Below, one piece after another: positions 34,399-43,487 of a stretch of DNA of 64,000 nucleotides. The position numbers and the translations under genes are program-made. The notes beneath the pieces are model-generated. The model did not search any database. It worked only from the letters and a program-made list of their open reading frames with translations, and was not told the DNA's origin. Location of the stretch: NCBI GenBank assembly GCA_031374115.1, contig JANMNO010000061.1:33469-97468 (forward strand), written 5' to 3'. How positions within the stretch are numbered: the first letter of the stretch is position 1; each line of letters opens with the position of its first letter. This DNA is from JAKFWF01 sp031374115 (GTDB lineage: Bacteria > Pseudomonadota > Alphaproteobacteria > Rhizobiales > Hyphomicrobiaceae).

Positions 34399-35517
34399 AT
34401 GGCAAAGAGTGCGGACGGCAAACTAGATCATCGTAAAACACTTCAATCAGCAGCTGCGCCGGTGTTTGGCACGGCAAATCTATCTCGCGCGTTCAAAGTT
34501 GGCTTCTTCCTGACGCCGAACTTCACGATGATGGCGTTTACTTCGGCCATCGAGCCATTGCGCCTCGCCAACCAAGTTACCGAGCGCAATCTCTACAGCT
34601 GGCGCCTCTATTCTGCAGATGGCCAACCGGTACGCGCATCCAACAACGTCGAAGTTCGCGTGGACGAAGCCTACGTCCAGGCGCGCGACTTGGGAGCAGC
34701 GATCCTGTGTGCCGGCAATGGTGTCCAATCACTCGATCATCGGGATGCGATTGCAGCGCTAAGACGCCTGTCGTCGTTTGGCACCTCGCTCGGCGCCGTT
34801 TGTACCGGCACCTATGTGTTGGCAAAAGCGGGCCTGCTCGATGGCTATCAATCGACGATCCACTGGGAAAACCAGGCGGCGTTGATGGCAGCGTTTCCGA
34901 CGCTGGACGTCACCTCGGAGTTGTTCGAGATAGATCGCAACCGCTTCACCTGCGCCGGTGGCACGGCGGCGGCCGACATGATGCTATCGATCATCGGGCG
35001 CGATCACGGGCAAGCGCTCGCCACCGCGGTGACCGATCAGTTGATCCATCATCGCATCCGCGAGGCGTCGGAACGCCAGCGCATGGATTTGCGGACGCGA
35101 CTCGGCGTTGCCCATCCCCGTCTGTTGGCCGTCGTCGCTCGCATGGAGGAGACGATAGAGACGCCGCTGAGTTGTACAGCACTTGCCCAGGAAGCCGGGG
35201 TTTCGCCGCGTCAGCTCGAGCGTTTGTTTGCCAAATATCTCGGCCACTCGCCAACGCGGCATTATTTGACAGTCCGTCTCGATCGAGCACGCTTTTTATT
35301 GCAGCAAACAAGCCATCCGATCCTCTCCGTCGCGATGGCCTGCGGCTTCGTTTCAGCTTCGCATTTCTCGAAAAGCTACAATGAACATTTTGGTCATACG
35401 CCGAGTACCGAGCGGCGGGCCGGCGCCCGCGACCTCAAGCCCGAAGCAGCCGCGTTGGAGATCAAGACCGCTGGCCGAAAGGCGCGTTCGCGCAAGCCGA
35501 TGCCGCAGATGGGGTAG
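34399..35517 (+). CDS. GlxA-family AraC-type transcriptional regulator
   Basis: 372 residues. An N-terminal DJ-1/PfpI-like domain (about 33-205) has VGFFLTPNFTMMAFTSAIEPL and the nucleophile-elbow region LGAVCTGTYVLAKAGLL, then TIHWENQA. The C-terminal AraC domain (about 235-330) contains CTALAQEAGVSPRQLERLF and LSVAMACGFVSASHFSKSYN. The layout matches GbdR/CdhR-type regulators of glycine betaine, dimethylglycine and carnitine use. The MttB-family methyltransferase starts 59 bp downstream, supporting a role in quaternary amine catabolism by inference. Confidence 0.9.
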   Translation: MAKSADGKLDHRKTLQSAAAPVFGTANLSRAFKVGFFLTPNFTMMAFTSAIEPLRLANQVTERNLYSWRLYSADGQPVRASNNVEVRVDEAYVQARDLGAAILCAGNGVQSLDHRDAIAALRRLSSFGTSLGAVCTGTYVLAKAGLLDGYQSTIHWENQAALMAAFPTLDVTSELFEIDRNRFTCAGGTAAADMMLSIIGRDHGQALATAVTDQLIHHRIREASERQRMDLRTRLGVAHPRLLAVVARMEETIETPLSCTALAQEAGVSPRQLERLFAKYLGHSPTRHYLTVRLDRARFLLQQTSHPILSVAMACGFVSASHFSKSYNEHFGHTPSTERRAGARDLKPEAAALEIKTAGRKARSRKPMPQMG

Positions 35518-35576
35518 CGGCCCCGCCGGCATCGCGCCAGATCTTGAGGTGAATGACGATCGAAGGGACCTTCGCC

Positions 35577-37130
35577 ATGAGCGATCTGCCGTCTGACGTG
35601 CCGCCAACCCCAACAGTGCGTCGAGGGCGTGAAGCCCGCAAGACGGCTCGCTTGCTGCGCGGCGCTTCGTCGATCCCCTACATCACGCGCGGCATACCGC
35701 CGATCGACCTTCTCAGCCTCGAGACCATCGAGATCATCGAAGCAAACGCCGAAACGGTCCTGCAGGAGATCGGCATCGAGTTTCGCGACTACCCAAAGGC
35801 GCATGCGCTTTTCAAAGCGGCTGGGGCCGACAGTCAAGGTAGTCGAATTCGATTTCCCAAGGGCCTCGCGCGACAACTGTGCAAGACGGCACCGGCCGCC
35901 TACACGCAACACGCCCGCAACCCGGCCCGCAACGTCGAGATCGGCGGCAAGCATACGGTGTTTGCGCCTGTCTACGGATCGCCGTTCGTGCACGATATCG
36001 ATAAAGGCCGCCGCTACGGCACGATCGAAGATTTCCGCAATTTCGTAAAGCTGTCGTATACCTCGCCTTGGATGCATCATTCCGGCGGCACCGTTTGCGA
36101 GCCGGTCGACGTGCCGGTCAACAAGCGACACCTCGACATGATCTATGCGCATATGGCCTATTCTGACAAACCATTCATGGGCTCGGTGACACTGCCGGAG
36201 CGTGCCGCTGACACCGTCGCCATGTGTGAAATCTTGTTCGGCCGCGAGTTCATCCATAACCACACGGTCTGTACCAGCCTAATTAATGCCAACTCGCCGA
36301 TGGTGTGGGATTCGACCATGCTCGGCGCGGCCGAAGTCTACGCGGCGAACAACCAAGCCTCGATCATCACTCCGTTCATTCTTTCTGGTGCGATGAGCCC
36401 CGTGACGGTCGCCGCCACACTTTCGCAAGTGCTCGCCGAGGTGATGACCGGCGTTGCATTCACGCAGCTCATACGCCCCGGTTCGCCGGTCATTTTCGGC
36501 ACCTTCGTTTCGACCATCTCGATGCAGTCAGGTGCACCGACGTTTGGTACGCCGGAGGCTGCGCACGCAATTTTTGGTGCCGCGCAGTTGGCTCGCCGCA
36601 TGAACTTGCCTTTCCGGACGGGTGGATCGTTATGCGCGTCGAAGCGGCCGGATGCGCAAGCGGCTTACGAGAGCGCCAACACGCTGATGCCGACGCTCAT
36701 GGCAGGCACGAATTTCGTGCTCCACGCTGCTGGTTGGATGGAGGGCGGGCTTGCCTCATCGTACGAGAAATTCGTGATGGACTGTGACCAGCTTGGCGCG
36801 ATGCATAATTTTTGCCAAGCCGTCGACATTTCCGAGAATGGCCAGGGATTGTCGGCGCTGCGTGAGGTCTCCCCCGGCGGTCATTTCCTCGGCTGCGCAC
36901 ACACGCAGGCGAACTTCGAGAATGCGTTCTATCGCTTCCAGCTGCACGACAACAACTCAGTGGAGCAATGGGAAGCGGAAGGCTCGCGGGAGATGCATGT
37001 CCGTGCCAATACGGCTTGGAAGAAGATGCTCGCCGATTACCAGCAGCCAACTCTCGATCAAGGTCTAGACGAAGCGCTGCAGGAATTCATCGCAGAGAAA
37101 AAAGCCTCGATGCCAGATGCCACCCATTGA
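35577..37130 (+). CDS. MttB-family (trimethylamine methyltransferase-like) protein, non-pyrrolysine
   Basis: About 517 residues of the MttB superfamily, TIM-barrel corrinoid-dependent methyltransferases. Recognisable segments are IPPIDLLSLETIEIIEANAE, LQEIGIEFRDYPKA, YGSPFVHDIDKGRRYGT and the later GTFVSTISMQSGAPTFGTPE. The frame has no internal amber codon, so it lacks the pyrrolysine of true trimethylamine methyltransferases; such members act on glycine betaine or related quaternary amines, or are uncharacterised. No corrinoid protein gene is adjacent. ATG 35577 (AGGGA nearby) is preferred to ATG 35553. Confidence 0.88.
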   Translation: MSDLPSDVPPTPTVRRGREARKTARLLRGASSIPYITRGIPPIDLLSLETIEIIEANAETVLQEIGIEFRDYPKAHALFKAAGADSQGSRIRFPKGLARQLCKTAPAAYTQHARNPARNVEIGGKHTVFAPVYGSPFVHDIDKGRRYGTIEDFRNFVKLSYTSPWMHHSGGTVCEPVDVPVNKRHLDMIYAHMAYSDKPFMGSVTLPERAADTVAMCEILFGREFIHNHTVCTSLINANSPMVWDSTMLGAAEVYAANNQASIITPFILSGAMSPVTVAATLSQVLAEVMTGVAFTQLIRPGSPVIFGTFVSTISMQSGAPTFGTPEAAHAIFGAAQLARRMNLPFRTGGSLCASKRPDAQAAYESANTLMPTLMAGTNFVLHAAGWMEGGLASSYEKFVMDCDQLGAMHNFCQAVDISENGQGLSALREVSPGGHFLGCAHTQANFENAFYRFQLHDNNSVEQWEAEGSREMHVRANTAWKKMLADYQQPTLDQGLDEALQEFIAEKKASMPDATH

Positions 37131-37317
37131 TGTGTCCGCTTCATCAGCCCCGATCTTTCAATCAAGATATGTGACAACGGCATAGAGAGTGGCGTTGCCC
37201 AACGACACCCACGTGGATTTGATCTGGCTACTATGCTCGATATGGACTTTTGGTAGTTCAGACCGCAGAGTAGAACGTCAGAGGGAGCGCTCACACCAAT
37301 CTGGCGGCCACAACACC

Positions 37318-38148
37318 ATGAAAATCGCTGAGTCGTTCTGGATAGATGAACGTGGAGGCGTGGAGCACGGACGCCCGAAAGCAATGTTTTCAGCCGATGG
37401 TCTTGATTGCGACGGTGTTGAAGTCCGGGGCCACGTCGAATGGGATATAGGCCTCACCTATCTGCGCATCCGTCTCCGCCCGGCGTTGACGATGCCAGCT
37501 GCCCATTGCCGCCTTTCGAGTTGGCTGCATTCCACACAAGCAACCCGCATCTTACTGTGTGTGCTGATTAGTGGAGAGTGGCAGTATGAGATATTGGGCG
37601 ATACAAGGCTTGCGGCCCATCGGGTCGACGTGCTCATGGAACAGCACGGCAGCGCTAACCATGGCCACGTCAAACGTCGTATTCGATCGCTCGCGCAACC
37701 GATACGTAATCACGGATTTGCCGGCGCCTTCGACTTTTGGAAACAGCAGCGCCAAACGTGCACTGCGTCAAGTGCGCTCGCAGCGCTCGACCCATTGCTC
37801 AACTCGAGTTGGCTGCTGTTCGAACGAGCGGCCGACGATGAGTACCGCCTCGCGCGTTTTGGATCCAACAATCCGCCGTACGCAGTCAAATGGTTTGCTC
37901 GCAACGTTGGAGCGCCCATTTCAGGCATGCCAGATCCCGACTACGCCGTGCAGACGATCGATGCTTACAGACATGTGGAAATGACCGAGGAACCGTGCCT
38001 GGACGACGTCGACGCATTTGCCAGTTGGTTAACGTATGGCCGTGTACGCAGCCGCTACAGCCGGCTGATACTTCCGTTCAAATCCGACGATAAGACCTGG
38101 CTGCTGGTCGGCAAGTTGAAAGGCGCGAACTTCGATCTGATGGATTGA
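37318..38148 (+). CDS. uncharacterised protein, possible PAS_5-like domain
   Basis: About 276 residues, unrecognised with confidence. The protein is soluble, has no signal peptide, and contains several Trp and Cys residues. The C-terminal 110 residues (from FERAADDEYRLARFGSN through MTEEPCLDDVDAF to YSRLILPFKSDDKTWLLVGK) weakly resemble the PAS_5-like sensory domains common in Alphaproteobacteria, where an RxxRLxLPL pattern closes the domain. The N-terminal half has no clear match. A GTG at 37189 would extend it by 43 residues. Convergent with bamB, 16 bp apart. Confidence 0.6.
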   Translation: MKIAESFWIDERGGVEHGRPKAMFSADGLDCDGVEVRGHVEWDIGLTYLRIRLRPALTMPAAHCRLSSWLHSTQATRILLCVLISGEWQYEILGDTRLAAHRVDVLMEQHGSANHGHVKRRIRSLAQPIRNHGFAGAFDFWKQQRQTCTASSALAALDPLLNSSWLLFERAADDEYRLARFGSNNPPYAVKWFARNVGAPISGMPDPDYAVQTIDAYRHVEMTEEPCLDDVDAFASWLTYGRVRSRYSRLILPFKSDDKTWLLVGKLKGANFDLMD

Positions 38149-38164
38149 AACCTTCGCGTCGGCG

Positions 38165-39532
38165 CTAGCCGCCCAATGCGATCAACTTTGCCTTGTCGGT
38201 CAGGATGAACATGCGGCCCTGGGCAACTACGGGCGCTATGTACACCGGTCCACCCAAGTCCTGAGTCGAGACGACTTTACCTGTCGTTGCTTCGACGGCA
38301 ACCAATTGCCCCTTGTTCGACGCGACCCACAGTAGACCACCGGCCAACGTCGGGCCCGACCACGTCGATGAGCCAGGCAACTTGGTGGTCCACTGGATTT
38401 TGCCTTCGCGCCGTGTGATCGCCAAGAGCTGGCCAGTCGTGTCCACGACGAACACGCTTTCCCCAGCAACCATTGGCGTTTGCGTGCCCGGCACATTGAT
38501 CGACCACAGCCGCTCGCCAGTCTTTTGCTGCGTCGCAATCATGCGGCCGCCGTGACCGACTGCATAGACAACGCCGGAGTCCATCGCGGGCCTGGCAGCA
38601 TCGCTCATGCTGGCAATCGCCGACGCCGAGCGTGTGCGCGCCAAACTCTCCTGCCAAACTTGTTGGCCATTGGACGCGCGGAGCGCGACGATCTCACCTG
38701 AAGGATAAGGCACGACGACAATATCGCCGTCGACCGCCGGGCTAGGGTTGGAAATGATGCTGGTTTTTTCCGGAAGACCGCGGAAACTCCACACCTCCGT
38801 ACCATCGGCGCCATTTAGGCATACGAAGCGCCCTTCCGTCGTCGAAACGAACACGCGCTCAGCAGCGGCGGTGGGCGAGGAGCGGATCGGAACGCCGAGA
38901 GACTTTTCCCACAACTTTTTGCCAGAAACCGCATCGAGCGCAACCACGGTGCCGAAGCCCGTTGCGGCGTAAATCCGTCCATTGTCAGCGGCGATGCCAC
39001 CGCCGTATCCTTTTTCACTTTTCTCTTTTTCAGGCGTGACATCGGATCGCCAAATGGAAGATCCACCGGTCAGCGCGAACGCGGTCACCCGTGCCGCTGC
39101 ATCGAGCGTATAAACGCGGCCATCGTAGACGATTGGACTTGCGGTCAGTTTACCGGACGACGATGAGCCTGATCCGGCATCGGCCGTCCACGTTTGGCGA
39201 ACCACGTTGGCCAGCGCCAGGTTTCCTGGCGCGTTGTTGGGCTGACCGCCGGGTTGCGACCAACCGTCATTAGCGCGAGCGGGCGGCAATACGATCGGCT
39301 TGTCGGCATTGGCCAGCTCGCCCGGAATTTTTTCACTCGCTTGAATGACGGCGATCCGGTTGCCGGGCAGCGGCTTTTGCTTTTCAGCAAATGGGTTGAG
39401 GTCGCCGATCTTGGGCATGCTTGGCAAACTGTCGGAGCATCCAGCCGACAGCCCCGCGACAAGACCGGCCATCACAACCGCAGCTCTACGTGCCCGGCTC
39501 GTGCAAACTAATCTCGTGTGCGCGTTGCCCAT
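38165..39532 (-). CDS. bamB: BamB-like outer-membrane assembly lipoprotein (PQQ-type beta-propeller)
   Basis: 455 residues. The signal sequence ends in the lipobox LSAGC (about 28-32), so it is a lipoprotein. Repeated blades of an eight-bladed beta-propeller follow, with the recurring pattern seen as GRVYTLDAAARVTAF, GRIYAATGFGTVVALDA, SGKKLWEKSL and QQVWQESL. BamB helps the BAM complex insert outer-membrane beta-barrels. It is encoded 19 bp after the YfgM-like gene on the same strand, the usual alphaproteobacterial order. The der gene that commonly follows is absent. Confidence 0.88.
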   Translation of the reverse strand: MGNAHTRLVCTSRARRAAVVMAGLVAGLSAGCSDSLPSMPKIGDLNPFAEKQKPLPGNRIAVIQASEKIPGELANADKPIVLPPARANDGWSQPGGQPNNAPGNLALANVVRQTWTADAGSGSSSSGKLTASPIVYDGRVYTLDAAARVTAFALTGGSSIWRSDVTPEKEKSEKGYGGGIAADNGRIYAATGFGTVVALDAVSGKKLWEKSLGVPIRSSPTAAAERVFVSTTEGRFVCLNGADGTEVWSFRGLPEKTSIISNPSPAVDGDIVVVPYPSGEIVALRASNGQQVWQESLARTRSASAIASMSDAARPAMDSGVVYAVGHGGRMIATQQKTGERLWSINVPGTQTPMVAGESVFVVDTTGQLLAITRREGKIQWTTKLPGSSTWSGPTLAGGLLWVASNKGQLVAVEATTGKVVSTQDLGGPVYIAPVVAQGRMFILTDKAKLIALGG

Positions 39533-39551
39533 GAGGCTCCCTCGATCACAA

Positions 39552-40301
39552 CTAATTCTTCTTCACCTCGGCCGGCTTTGCGGCCTCCGGGGTCGTCGCC
39601 GTCTCTGCTTTCGGTGCAGAAACCGGGTTTGCCTGCGCCAACTCGGCGGCAACAACCGATGCCATCAAGACTTTCACCCGCTCAAGCACCGATTGGGGTA
39701 CCTTACGCTCACCCATCAACAAATCGCCGAACTTGCGTGCCTGCTCGATTTGCCCGGCCTTCAACGCTGCAACCGCCATCAACTCGCGCGCTGAAAATTT
39801 CCAGGCATTCGAGTTGTCCGTAAGATCGATGAGGCGATTCTGCATCTCGGTCCAGTCCGCCTGATCCAATCTCAACGACGCAGCTTGTAGACGAGCGAAG
39901 TCCGCGAGCATCCGATCCGTGCTTGGGCTCTTGGCTAATGCCTCATATGCAGCGACGGCTTCGGCTGTTTTGCCAGCTTTTGCAGCGGCTGCTGCGAGCC
40001 GCAGCTGCGCCAGGGTCGAATATCCGGCAGGCCCCTCCTTGGCGATTTGGTCCAAGGCCGCGCGCGCGTCATCCGGCTTGCCGCCAGCGATCAACTGAGC
40101 TGCGGCATCGTAATTGGCTCCCATGGCTTCTATTGCCTTGGCTTTTTGGGCGACATAGAATTGGTAGCCGCCGACACCCAAAATAATAGCCAGTGCCGCA
40201 CCCAGGATATAGGTGCCGTAGTTCTGCCAGATCTTGTGGAGTTGCTCCCGGCGCATCTCCTCGTCGATCTCGCGGAAGATAGTGTCTTTGTTTTCGGCCA
40301 T
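39552..40301 (-). CDS. YfgM-like tetratricopeptide membrane protein
   Basis: About 249 residues. A cytoplasmic N-terminus (FREIDEEMRREQLHKIWQNYG) leads to one transmembrane helix, TYILGAALAIILGVGGYQFYV (about 31-50, given in part). Periplasmic TPR-like helical repeats follow (DDARAALDQIA, AGKTAEAVAAYEAL, ALKAGQIEQARKFG) and an Ala/Pro/Lys-rich tail. In E. coli YfgM associates with the SecYEG translocon and periplasmic chaperones. ATG 40301 is chosen; the frame extends to 40634 but the extra 111 residues lack homology. Confidence 0.85.
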   Translation of the reverse strand: MAENKDTIFREIDEEMRREQLHKIWQNYGTYILGAALAIILGVGGYQFYVAQKAKAIEAMGANYDAAAQLIAGGKPDDARAALDQIAKEGPAGYSTLAQLRLAAAAAKAGKTAEAVAAYEALAKSPSTDRMLADFARLQAASLRLDQADWTEMQNRLIDLTDNSNAWKFSARELMAVAALKAGQIEQARKFGDLLMGERKVPQSVLERVKVLMASVVAAELAQANPVSAPKAETATTPEAAKPAEVKKN

Positions 40302-40482
40302 GACCTGTATGTCCGCCCTTATCTGGTGCTTATGTGACGCGCGCCCGCCGATTGTGGGGCAGCTTCGCGATCGAGCTCCAGACATAGCCATTTGCGGCCC
40401 ATCCGCAATCGGAAAGGCACATTCTTTCAGGCAATTTTGCGACCTCAAGAGAGGTGATACCCGATTGATGAACGTTGTTGTT

Positions 40483-41799
40483 TCAAGGGAATAGGTGATC
40501 GAGCTCGCGATAATCCGGCAATTGTGTCGAGATGGAAGTTCCAGCCCGCAAAACCACGCGGTCTGACTGCGCACGCGACAAGAGCTCTGTCCAGGTACGG
40601 GCGCGCATGATGACGAGATCGGCCGTTGTACCAACTTCGATCATACCCACGCCGTCCAGCCTTAGGATGCGCGCGGGCGTTGCTGTTATGGCTTGCGGCC
40701 ACTCGCCGATCGGGTGATCGAGGTGTGCAATTCGAACGGCCTCTCGAAACACTTCGAGTGCGTCGAGGTCACCATAGGCGTAAAATGGATCACGCGTATT
40801 GTCGGACGCAATTGCGACTGACACGCCGCGTGATTTCAATTCGTGGAGAAGCGTCACGCCTCGCTGCCGCGGCGTTGAGGCGTCACGCCGATCCTGCAAG
40901 TACAGGTTGCACATAGGAAGCGACACGATCGCGATGCCGGCTTTCGCGACCAGATCCATCGTCGCGGCAGCGGCGGTTTCACCTTGCGTCGCTAGAGAAC
41001 AGCAATGGCCGGCCAATATCTTGCCTTCAAATCTATACTTGAGCGCGGTTTGGGCGATGGTTTGCAATGACGTCGCCGCCGGATCTAGGCTCTCATCGGC
41101 GTGGAAATCAAGATCCCAACCTTGCTCTGAAGCCAATCGAAACAGCCGATCGAGCCCGCCGGACAATGCGGGTGTCATATACGTGACTGCGCCCAGCGTG
41201 CTTCCGTGCTCCCTCACTGCGTTTGCGACATCGGCCATGTGCGCATCATCGAGCGCTAGGTCGATCGGAAACAGCGGCGAAGCATCGAGCGTGATGCGAT
41301 CGACCCAGCGCGCTTTCAGCTCGGCGTAAACTGGCCAGGTGATCTTGGTCTGCTCGATTCGACTATCGAGATGTGTGCGGATCGCTTTCGTGCCGTGCGC
41401 GTATGCGCATCGCAACGCGAATTCCATGCGCGCCGCAACGTCGGCTGCCGACCAATGAGCGGCGCGATCGGCCATCACCGCCGAAAGAGCACCTTGGAAC
41501 GTGCCCGTCGGGTTGCTTGCCCGCTGCAGGATATGACCCTTGTCGAGGTGTGTGTGACAATCGACAAAACTCGGCCAAATCATGGCTCGATCCAGGTCGA
41601 TCACTGGCCCGGCATTTTGGATCAGGCCCGCCCCACGAATGGCCGCAATGCGCCCGTTCATGATTTCGATATCGACCTGCGCCAAGCCGTCCACATCGCC
41701 GGCAAGGCTCACGCCGTTCAGCAGGCACACTGGTACGGTTGCCCTGGCCAATGTAACGCCACGCGCTTCGATACGCCCGAATTGTTCGCGCCAGCTCAA
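40483..41799 (-). CDS. amidohydrolase, cytosine deaminase-like
   Basis: About 438 residues of the amidohydrolase superfamily. Metal ligands of the CodA type are visible: HTH in SFVDCHTHLDKGHILQR, His in DLDFHADESLD, His in ILAGHCCSL, and Asp in IASDNTRDPF. The N-terminal beta-sandwich and a C-terminal strand region (TADLVIMRARTWTELLS) close the fold. The reaction is deamination of cytosine or a related pyrimidine, or another ring amide. TTG 41799 just past the permease stop is proposed as start, with GGGAG upstream; the start is uncertain. Last gene of the NMT1-type importer operon. Confidence 0.87.
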   Translation of the reverse strand: MSWREQFGRIEARGVTLARATVPVCLLNGVSLAGDVDGLAQVDIEIMNGRIAAIRGAGLIQNAGPVIDLDRAMIWPSFVDCHTHLDKGHILQRASNPTGTFQGALSAVMADRAAHWSAADVAARMEFALRCAYAHGTKAIRTHLDSRIEQTKITWPVYAELKARWVDRITLDASPLFPIDLALDDAHMADVANAVREHGSTLGAVTYMTPALSGGLDRLFRLASEQGWDLDFHADESLDPAATSLQTIAQTALKYRFEGKILAGHCCSLATQGETAAAATMDLVAKAGIAIVSLPMCNLYLQDRRDASTPRQRGVTLLHELKSRGVSVAIASDNTRDPFYAYGDLDALEVFREAVRIAHLDHPIGEWPQAITATPARILRLDGVGMIEVGTTADLVIMRARTWTELLSRAQSDRVVLRAGTSISTQLPDYRELDHLFP

Positions 41800-41803
41800 C
41801 GCT

Positions 41804-42691
41804 CTACAGCTCCCGCTTGATCGCACTCTCGTGCCAGCGATGTAGCAGACGATGGGAGATCCAACTCGTGACAAGAAAAATCGCGACACCGGCACCCGAA
41901 ATCAGGAAGAGCGCTGCGAACATGCGTGGGATCTTCAAATTGTAGCTCGACTCCAAGATCCGGTAGGCGAGGCCTGAAGCATTGCCACCGGTGCCGGCGA
42001 CGAATTCGGCGACGACTGCTCCAATGAGCGCGAGCCCCCCCGAAATCTTCAAGCCGCCGAGGAAGTAGGGCAACGCCGAGGGCAAGCGCAGGTAGCGCAG
42101 CGTCTGCCAGCGCGAAGCTCCGTAGAGCCGGAATAGATCGACCAGATTGTGATCCGCCGAACTCAGCCCGAGTATGGTGTTCGACAGGATCGGGAAAAAC
42201 GCGACGATCCAGGCGCAGACAAGCAGCGACAAGTTGATGTCGCCGATCCAGATGATGATCAACGGTGCGATGGCCACAATCGGTGTTACCTGCAGCACGA
42301 CGGCGTAGGGGAACAACGATAGCTCTAGCCACTTCGACTGGGTGAAAACGATGGCGAGGGTTACACCGACAATCACCGCCGCCAGAAGCGCGGCAAACGT
42401 TATGCGCAGCGTAATCCACAGCGACGTCGATAGTGTGCCCCAGTCGGCGATGAGTGTTTGGCCGATCAACACCGGACCAGGCAAAATGTAATGCGGTATC
42501 TCACGCACCCGCACGAGCACTTCCCAACCGGCGAGCGCCAGGATCCCAATGACAATTGGCGCGATTATGCCGGGCCATGAACCGCTAGCGATCCCAAGTA
42601 TGCGCTGCTCAGTGTCCATGATCGGGCGTGCGTCGGCATCGGTGCCGTCACGCGTGGAGCCCGGAGAGGGGTTTTCCGAGGCTAGCGTCAT
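41804..42691 (-). CDS. ABC transporter permease, SsuC/ThiX type
   Basis: About 295 residues with a cytoplasmic N-terminal stretch, then six predicted helices starting IIAPIVIGILALAGWEVLV. The EAA loop is at DLFRLYGASRWQTLRYLRLP, followed by SALPYFLGGLKI, diagnostic of BPD_transp_1 permeases of the nitrate/sulfonate/taurine/pyrimidine group. ATG 42691 overlaps the ATPase stop (ATGA). It forms the channel for the importer encoded by 41804-44507. Confidence 0.92.
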   Translation of the reverse strand: MTLASENPSPGSTRDGTDADARPIMDTEQRILGIASGSWPGIIAPIVIGILALAGWEVLVRVREIPHYILPGPVLIGQTLIADWGTLSTSLWITLRITFAALLAAVIVGVTLAIVFTQSKWLELSLFPYAVVLQVTPIVAIAPLIIIWIGDINLSLLVCAWIVAFFPILSNTILGLSSADHNLVDLFRLYGASRWQTLRYLRLPSALPYFLGGLKISGGLALIGAVVAEFVAGTGGNASGLAYRILESSYNLKIPRMFAALFLISGAGVAIFLVTSWISHRLLHRWHESAIKREL

Positions 42692-43485
42692 GAGATGATC
42701 GCCTTCTTCAAGGTCTCGGAGGCGATGCGACACAACTGTGCATACTCGGGAGAGGTTCGGAACAGATCGTCGCGCGGGTAAGGCGAGGTAACCTTCAGGT
42801 CAGCCATGATGCGGCCGGGCCTCGCCGCCATTACGAAGATGCGCTGCGACAAGTACGCGCTCTCGAACACCGAGTGCGTGACGAAGACCGCGGTAAATTT
42901 ACGCTCCCACCATAGTGCCAGCAGGTCATCATTGAGTTTGTGCCGGGTGATTTCGTCGAGCGCAGCGAAAGGCTCGTCCATCAAGAGAATGCGCGGCTTG
43001 GTAACGAGCGCGCGAGCAATCGATACGCGCATCCGCATGCCACCGGACAGCTCGCGTGGATAGGATTTTTCAAAACCGGCCAAACCCACGAGCCGAAGCA
43101 TTTCTGCCGAGATCGCTTCAGCTTCATTGCGCGTCATTCCCCGCAACTTCAGTGGCATCATGACGTTGCCGAGTGCGGTCGCCCACGGCATCAACGTCGC
43201 TTCCTGAAAGATGAAGCCGAGATCGGGCTTGTGCGCGTCACTCCAAACGATTTCACCGGCGCTTGGTGCCGCGAGCCCCGCGATCATGCGTAACAGGGTC
43301 GACTTACCACAGCCGGATGGGCCAAGCAGGCTGACGAACTCGCCCTCGCGCAACGCCAGATCAACTTCGCGAACCGCCAGCGTGCCGTTGGCGAACTTTT
43401 TGGACACGCGCCGCACCGTCAAAAGAGTGCGCTCGCGTGGCATTGCCGCTGCCGCGATCTCATTCGTATTCGTAGCGGCAAGCAC
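42688..43485 (-). CDS. ABC transporter ATP-binding protein, SsuB/TauB type
   Basis: About 265 residues. Walker A GPSGCGKST, signature LSGGMRMRVSIARAL and Walker B RILLMDEPFAALDE are intact. FIFQEATLMPWATALGNV is the Q-loop region typical of this subfamily, and HSVFESAYLSQRI is the switch-His segment. GTG 43485 immediately after the binding-protein stop is proposed; an internal ATG at 43443 is the alternative. It energises the adjacent permease. Confidence 0.92.
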   Translation of the reverse strand: MLAATNTNEIAAAAMPRERTLLTVRRVSKKFANGTLAVREVDLALREGEFVSLLGPSGCGKSTLLRMIAGLAAPSAGEIVWSDAHKPDLGFIFQEATLMPWATALGNVMMPLKLRGMTRNEAEAISAEMLRLVGLAGFEKSYPRELSGGMRMRVSIARALVTKPRILLMDEPFAALDEITRHKLNDDLLALWWERKFTAVFVTHSVFESAYLSQRIFVMAARPGRIMADLKVTSPYPRDDLFRTSPEYAQLCRIASETLKKAIIS

Positions 43486-43487
43486 GG

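Noticed and set aside
35577..37130. Pyrrolysine-containing trimethylamine methyltransferase
   Set aside because: The frame has no internal TAG, so the enzyme cannot carry pyrrolysine; it is only a superfamily member.
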